NCBI GenBank assembly: GCA_947490345.1
Contig: CANLGL010000018.1
Location: 1-64,000, forward strand
Source: Deltaproteobacteria bacterium
GTDB lineage: Bacteria > Myxococcota_A > UBA796 > SXON01
DNA length: 64,000 nt
Reading direction: 5' to 3'
Made by a program: the position numbers and the translations under genes. Position 1 is the first letter of the stretch. Every line of letters starts with the position of its first letter. The notes under the pieces are model-generated. The model ran no database searches, was not told where the DNA came from, and worked only from the letters and a program-made list of their open reading frames with translations. This document shows, in pieces, positions 60,000-64,000 of this stretch.

Positions 60000-60155
60000 A
60001 TGAAGCGTACCTTCCAACCGCACAACAAGCGCCGCAAGCGCACGCACGGGTTTCGGGCCCGCATGGCCACGCCCTCGGGCCGCGTCATTCTTTCTCGCCG
60101 TCGGGCCAAGGGGCGTAAGCGCCTCGCCGCGACCATTGCGTCCAAGCGCAGTTGA
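60000..60155 (+). CDS. rpmH: 50S ribosomal protein L34
   Basis: 51 residues, ATG 60000 with AGGAG 9 bp upstream. [20 protein letters not shown] then [20 protein letters not shown] is the universal L34 sequence. First gene of the rpmH-rnpA-yidD-yidC-jag operon. Confidence 0.97.
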   Translation: MKRTFQPHNKRRKRTHGFRARMATPSGRVILSRRRAKGRKRLAATIASKRS

Positions 60156-60480
60156 AGCGCCCGATCGCCTACGGCGGTCGATCGACTTCCAACGCGTGCA
60201 GGGCTCGGGTCGCCGCCAACGGTCACGCCTGCTTTCCCTGGTGCTCGCGCCGGGTACGGGCGGCCGTTGCCGTGTCGGTTTCGCGGTCAGTCGCAAGGTG
60301 GGCGGGGCTGTCGTGCGCAACCGGGTCAAGCGCTGGTTGCGCGAGGCCACGCGCGCGCTCGCGAACGAATTTCCGGCGACTTCTGACGTGGTGATTATCG
60401 CTCAACCTGCGGCGGCGGACTCAGACCTCCGTGCCCTTCAACACGAGCTCGGCTCTCTTTTGTCTCGGTATTCGCGATGA
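60136..60480 (+). CDS. rnpA: Ribonuclease P protein component
   Basis: 114 residues. The only plausible start is TTG 60136, giving a 20-bp overlap with rpmH, as known for this pair in other bacteria. [11 protein letters not shown] and the RNR motif [11 protein letters not shown] identify it. Protein cofactor for tRNA 5' maturation. ATGA-coupled to yidD. Confidence 0.92.
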   Translation: MRPSAVEAPDRLRRSIDFQRVQGSGRRQRSRLLSLVLAPGTGGRCRVGFAVSRKVGGAVVRNRVKRWLREATRALANEFPATSDVVIIAQPAAADSDLRALQHELGSLLSRYSR

Positions 60481-60707
60481 CCTGGTTCCTGCTCACGCTG
60501 ATCCGCGGGTGGCAGCGCCTTGTCTCGCGCTTTCTCCCGCCGATGTGCCGATTTTATCCGTCCTGCAGCCGCTACACGGCCGAGGCGATCGGCGTCTGGG
60601 GGCCCGTTCGTGGCGGCTGGTTGGGCGCGCGTCGCATCACCCGATGTCACCCCTACCATCCAGGGGGCTTTGATCCCGTGCCTCTGCCACCTGTGGGGCC
60701 AGCGTGA
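60477..60707 (+). CDS. yidD: Membrane protein insertion efficiency factor YidD
   Basis: 76 residues. The conserved core [15 protein letters not shown] and [20 protein letters not shown] is complete, preceded by a short amphipathic segment. Assists YidC. Starts in the rnpA stop (ATGA) and its TGA overlaps the GTG of yidC. Confidence 0.95.
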   Translation: MTWFLLTLIRGWQRLVSRFLPPMCRFYPSCSRYTAEAIGVWGPVRGGWLGARRITRCHPYHPGGFDPVPLPPVGPA

Positions 60708-62353
60708 AGGACGAAAAAGAGCGGCGGATGTTCACGTTCGTGGCGGTGAGCCTCGCGATCGTGTGGGTTTGGCAGTTCTTTTTCGCGCCGCCGCTGCCGA
60801 TCGAGCCTCCAGCGGAGGCGGCGGTCGTGGCCGCGCCGGCTTCCGATGGGGCGCCGGCGGTTTCGGCGGCCAGCGCCGATACCCTGCCGCCATCGGCAGA
60901 AGCCGCGTGTACCGGCAAGGCCGCCAGCACCACCGGGGGCACCGCCCAGCTGGAGGTCAGCGACTGTGGCGCCGTCCGCTCCGTCCGCTTTCCCGGGGTG
61001 AAGGCGCCCCAGACGGTGACCGGGTGGTGGACGTGGGCTTGGCGATCGGTGGCCGGGGAAAACCCTGGACGCTGGCAACCGTACGCGGGCGGCGAGGGTG
61101 AGCTGGACCTTCTGTCCAGCGGCGAGCTGCTCGTCGCGGGTCGCGGGTCGATAGCGCTGGGCGGGACGTGGGCCGTCACCGGCACCAATCCGCTGGTTCA
61201 AGAGCGGACCACCGCGGATGGGTTTCGCGTTCGCCGGACGGTGACACGCGGGGCGAGCCCGGACCTGTGGGACGTGACCATCCGGATGGAGTCGGACCGG
61301 CCACTTTTGGGGCCCTTCTGGGTGGGCGTGGCCGACGGGGTCACCCCGGTTGGCGCCTACAGTTCAGCGCCGTCCCTCGTCGCCCTGGTGGACGGGGATC
61401 TGGAGCAGTTGACGGACCCGGGGAGCGTGCTGCGCACCACCGAGCTCGCGGGTCCGGTAGGCTGGTTCGGCATTGGCGATCGTTTTTTCCTCGCGGCCAT
61501 CGCCCCCACGGAGCCCACGGCCGCCCGGATGCAGTGGGCGCGGGTGGACAGCCAGCGAGTGGGTGCCTTCTATACGCTGCCAGCCGCGTCGATTGCGCCC
61601 GGAAGTCCGATCGAGACGACGTACACGTTGTATGCGGGCCCGCGTGAGCTGGGCCGCCTGGAGACTGCGGGCCACGGCTTCTCCGAGGCGGTTTCGCTTG
61701 GTATTTTCGCACTTTTCGCGAAGTTCTTGCTCGTCACCCTCCACCTGATCTACGACGCAGTCGGGAGCTGGGGGCCGGCAATCCTTGCGTTGACGCTGCT
61801 GGTGCGCCTTGTGACCTACCCGCTCACCCGCGCGGCCGTCGTCTCCGGTCGGCGCATGCAGGCGCTGCAACCGTTGATGAAGGGGCTCCAGGCCAAGTAC
61901 GCGGACGACAAAGAGACGCTGAACCGCGAGATGATGGCGCTGTACTCCAAGCACGGCGTCAACCCGGTCGGGGGCTGCTTCCCGATGCTCCTCCAGATGC
62001 CGGTGTTCTTTGCGCTGTTCACGGCATTGCAGTACGAGCCCAGCTTGTTCAACGCGCAGTTCCTGTACCTCCGCGACCTGAGCTCTCAGGACCCGTACGG
62101 CCTCCTGAGCCTCTTCGTGATGGCCGGGATGTACGTCCAGCAGATGATGATGCCGACGGTGGGCATGGACCCCACCCAGGCTCAGATGATGAAGTTCATG
62201 CCGCTGATTTTCGGGTTCGTCATGTGGAGCTCGCCGGCTGGCCTCGCCCTTTACTACTCACTCAACACCGTGCTTGCGATTCTGCAACAGTGGTACAACA
62301 CGCGTTCGATCCCCCTGGTCGTCCTCGATGGAGACGAAAATGTCCCTGCCTGA
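60704..62353 (+). CDS. yidC: Membrane protein insertase YidC
   Basis: 549 residues from GTG 60704. N-terminal helix (about 9-25), large periplasmic domain (about 80-315), and the conserved 60-kDa insertase core with five C-terminal helices (about 325-540: [53 protein letters not shown]). Inserts Sec-dependent and independent membrane proteins. Overlaps jag by 14 bp. Confidence 0.97.
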   Translation: MKDEKERRMFTFVAVSLAIVWVWQFFFAPPLPIEPPAEAAVVAAPASDGAPAVSAASADTLPPSAEAACTGKAASTTGGTAQLEVSDCGAVRSVRFPGVKAPQTVTGWWTWAWRSVAGENPGRWQPYAGGEGELDLLSSGELLVAGRGSIALGGTWAVTGTNPLVQERTTADGFRVRRTVTRGASPDLWDVTIRMESDRPLLGPFWVGVADGVTPVGAYSSAPSLVALVDGDLEQLTDPGSVLRTTELAGPVGWFGIGDRFFLAAIAPTEPTAARMQWARVDSQRVGAFYTLPAASIAPGSPIETTYTLYAGPRELGRLETAGHGFSEAVSLGIFALFAKFLLVTLHLIYDAVGSWGPAILALTLLVRLVTYPLTRAAVVSGRRMQALQPLMKGLQAKYADDKETLNREMMALYSKHGVNPVGGCFPMLLQMPVFFALFTALQYEPSLFNAQFLYLRDLSSQDPYGLLSLFVMAGMYVQQMMMPTVGMDPTQAQMMKFMPLIFGFVMWSSPAGLALYYSLNTVLAILQQWYNTRSIPLVVLDGDENVPA

Positions 62354-63215
62354 AGATCACGTCGTCGCCGAAGGGCGCACCCTTTCTGCCGCCCGCGAGC
62401 TGGCCGCTGCCCAGCTTGGCGTCCCCCTCGCAGCCGTCGAGCACAAGCTCGATCTCGCCCACTTCAAGGCTTCCGGCAGCGCCGGGGCCGCAACCGTGAA
62501 AATCTTCGCGTGGGCCAAGAACATGGACAGCCTCGCGCCGGCGATCGCCGCCGAAGCGTGGATTCGCGGGCTGCTCGCCGCGATGAGCCGTGAGGCCACG
62601 ATCCGCGCCGAGATGAAGGGCGACACGGCGGTGGTCTTTGTGGACGCCAAGGAGGGTGCGCGCCACCTCGTCGGTCGGCAGGGCACGACCCTCCGCGCCA
62701 TTCAGCACCTGCTCGAACGCAACATGGGCCAGTTTCCGGATGCCCGGTTCCGGCTCGACATCGCCCGACCCGACGATGGTGGCGAGCGCCGGGATGACCG
62801 CCCCCGTGGCGATCAGCCTGACCGTCATCGCGATGACCGTCCTCGCGATGACCGTCCTCGCGGCGATCAGCCCGACCGCCCCAGCTACGGTGGCGGTGGT
62901 GGTGGCCGCGACGATCGCCCCCGCTTCGGCGACCGGGATCGCGGTCCCCGTCCCGACCGTGGTGGGGACCGTGGCGATCGGCCCCGTCGCAATGATGGTG
63001 AGGCGCTCAAGGGCCTGGCGCGGAAGCTGGCGGAGCAGGTTTTGGCGAGCGGCGAGCCCGAGGTCATTCGTCGTGAGCTGAACAGCTTTGATCGTCGTCT
63101 GGTACACCTCGAGATCGCGGAGATCACCGGGGTGGCTTCCCGCTCCGTGGGCGAAGGCTTCGAGCGCCGGGTCGAGATCTACGTCCCGCGCGAGGGCGAC
63201 GCGCCCGCCGAGTAG
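62340..63215 (+). CDS. jag: Jag/KhpB RNA-binding protein with disordered DRPR-rich linker
   Basis: 291 residues from ATG 62340 (ATG 62328 also possible). Jag-N domain 1-45, KH domain about 75-142 with GRQG at 112-115, then a 78-residue linker (143-220) made of [12 protein letters not shown]-type repeats with a Gly run, then an R3H domain (about 222-285) with Arg252-x-x-x-His256. Usual Jag proteins join KH and R3H directly. The linker is encoded by repeated DNA. RNA-binding partner of the YidC operon. Confidence 0.9.
   Translation: MSLPEDHVVAEGRTLSAARELAAAQLGVPLAAVEHKLDLAHFKASGSAGAATVKIFAWAKNMDSLAPAIAAEAWIRGLLAAMSREATIRAEMKGDTAVVFVDAKEGARHLVGRQGTTLRAIQHLLERNMGQFPDARFRLDIARPDDGGERRDDRPRGDQPDRHRDDRPRDDRPRGDQPDRPSYGGGGGGRDDRPRFGDRDRGPRPDRGGDRGDRPRRNDGEALKGLARKLAEQVLASGEPEVIRRELNSFDRRLVHLEIAEITGVASRSVGEGFERRVEIYVPREGDAPAE
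62795..62880 (+). repeat. Imperfect direct repeats in the jag linker
   Basis: A unit of about 32 bp containing GATGACCG and GGCGATCAGCC occurs near 62795 and near 62848; between them the 15-mer CGCGATGACCGTCCT is present twice. They encode [12 protein letters not shown]. Confidence 0.7.
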
Positions 63216-63220
63216 GCAGC

Positions 63221-64000
63221 GTGGCCTCTGACCGCGACACGATCGCTGCGTGCGCCACGGCATGGGGCCCGGCGGCCGTCGCCGTGGTGCGCGTCAGCGG
63301 GTCGGATGCGCGCGTCCTCGCGGAGCGCGTGGCCGGACCAATCCCGCCGCCGCGCCACGCTGGGCACCGGCGGTTCTCCGACGCCGGCGGGACCTTCGAC
63401 GATGGCCTGGTGGTCTACTTTCCGGGGCCCCGCAGCTACACGGGCGAGGATGTCGTCGAGCTGTCCGGGCACGGGAACGTGCTGCTGGTGGAGCGCCTCC
63501 TGCGAGCGCTCGGCGCCCGGCCTGCCCGGCCTGGCGAGTTCACGCGCCGGGCCTTTCTGCATGGGCGAATGGATCTGGTGCGGGCCGAGGCCGTGTTGGC
63601 TGCGATCGCCGCCACGTCGTGGCGTGGCTTGGACCTGGCCCGTGGCGCGGCCGACGGCGCGGTCAACGCTGAGGTCGATGCCCTGCGCGATGCGCTGACT
63701 GACGTCGCCGCGGAGCTGGAGGCGGCGCTCGATTACCCGGGCGAGGACCTGCTGGTCCCGGCCGACGTGGCGTTGGCCGCCCGATTGTCGGCCCTGGCCA
63801 CGCGCGCTTCGGTGGTGGCTGCCACCTGGGCCGGGGGGAAGATCGCGATGGAGGGGGCGCGGGTGGTGCTCGCCGGACCGGTCAACGCCGGGAAGTCGAG
63901 CCTGTTCAATGCGCTGCTCGGCACGGACCGGGCAATCGTCGCCCCGACGCCGGGAACGACGCGGGACGTGGTGGAAGCGACGTTGCAGCTCGATGCGGTG
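63221..64000 (+). CDS. mnmE: tRNA modification GTPase MnmE (5' part; runs off the window)
   Basis: 260 codons from GTG 63221, 5 bp after jag; the gene continues past the window. N-terminal tetrahydrofolate-binding domain ([52 protein letters not shown]). The G domain begins near 215: P-loop GPVNAGKSS and G2 region TPGTTRD. With MnmG it modifies U34 of certain tRNAs. Confidence 0.95.
   Translation, partial: MASDRDTIAACATAWGPAAVAVVRVSGSDARVLAERVAGPIPPPRHAGHRRFSDAGGTFDDGLVVYFPGPRSYTGEDVVELSGHGNVLLVERLLRALGARPARPGEFTRRAFLHGRMDLVRAEAVLAAIAATSWRGLDLARGAADGAVNAEVDALRDALTDVAAELEAALDYPGEDLLVPADVALAARLSALATRASVVAATWAGGKIAMEGARVVLAGPVNAGKSSLFNALLGTDRAIVAPTPGTTRDVVEATLQLDAV

Overview
The window is GC-rich, densely coded, and carries a chromosomal replication-origin region near its right end. 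The gene content points to a Myxococcota-like (deltaproteobacterial) lineage: a surface protein with MopE-type Asp/Cys metal-binding repeats, FHA-sigma54 and FHA-GGDEF regulators, a cobalamin-dependent ribonucleotide reductase, many Asp/Thr/Gly-rich lipoproteins, and a paired ArsA/Get3-like ATPase module. This assignment is inferred from gene content alone, without any database search.

Layout. 1-1527 is degraded sequence holding at most one small ORF and a frameshifted formylglycine-generating-enzyme relic. It ends at a tRNA-Lys/tRNA-Glu pair (minus strand). 1765-5325 holds a class-I glutamine amidotransferase, an FHA-sigma54 activator and a MopE-like lipoprotein. 5332-8469 is a minus-strand envelope operon (flippase-like protein, GT39 glycosyltransferase, small anchored protein). 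8529-11800 holds an SGNH lipoprotein, a GAF protein, a GspC/TonB-like PDZ protein and an unusual Fpg-family glycosylase. 12152-15781 is nrdJ. 15794-19344 holds an FHA-GGDEF protein, a MepA-like endopeptidase, a YcaQ-like glycosylase and an envelope protein.

19357-21960 is accessory in character: a DUF4143 ATPase, a VapBC toxin-antitoxin relic whose toxin has lost its core, and a D12-class adenine methyltransferase. 22089-26217 is a translationally coupled MoxR-DUF58-membrane protein operon whose third gene looks like a TgpA scaffold without its transglutaminase domain. 26223-31271 (minus) carries threonine catabolism (tdh, kbl) interleaved with an exported flavoprotein lipoprotein and a di-heme c-type lipoprotein. 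31316-42607 is mostly envelope proteins, two aminotransferases and a small heat-shock protein. 42619-45435 encodes a bacterial version of the fungal/plant Nma111/Deg7 protease.

45475-64000 is the replication and core region. Reading away from the origin on the minus strand come dnaA, dnaN, recF, gyrB, fabH and two ArsA-like ATPases, then an envelope protein, a Gly-rich RRM protein, gyrA and a TfoX-domain protein. On the plus strand are rpmH, rnpA, yidD, yidC, jag and the start of mnmE. The dnaA-dnaN gap contains an AT-richer stretch and four DnaA-box-like 9-mers, three of which end in CATA instead of CACA. DnaA itself has RDNSTV where RDHTTV is usual. The same TCCATA core forms a helically phased tandem upstream of nrdJ, suggesting a shared regulator of replication and dNTP supply.

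Two window-wide traits stand out: many signal peptides are very short and lack the positive n-region, and two RNA-binding proteins (RRM protein, Jag) carry long low-complexity segments.
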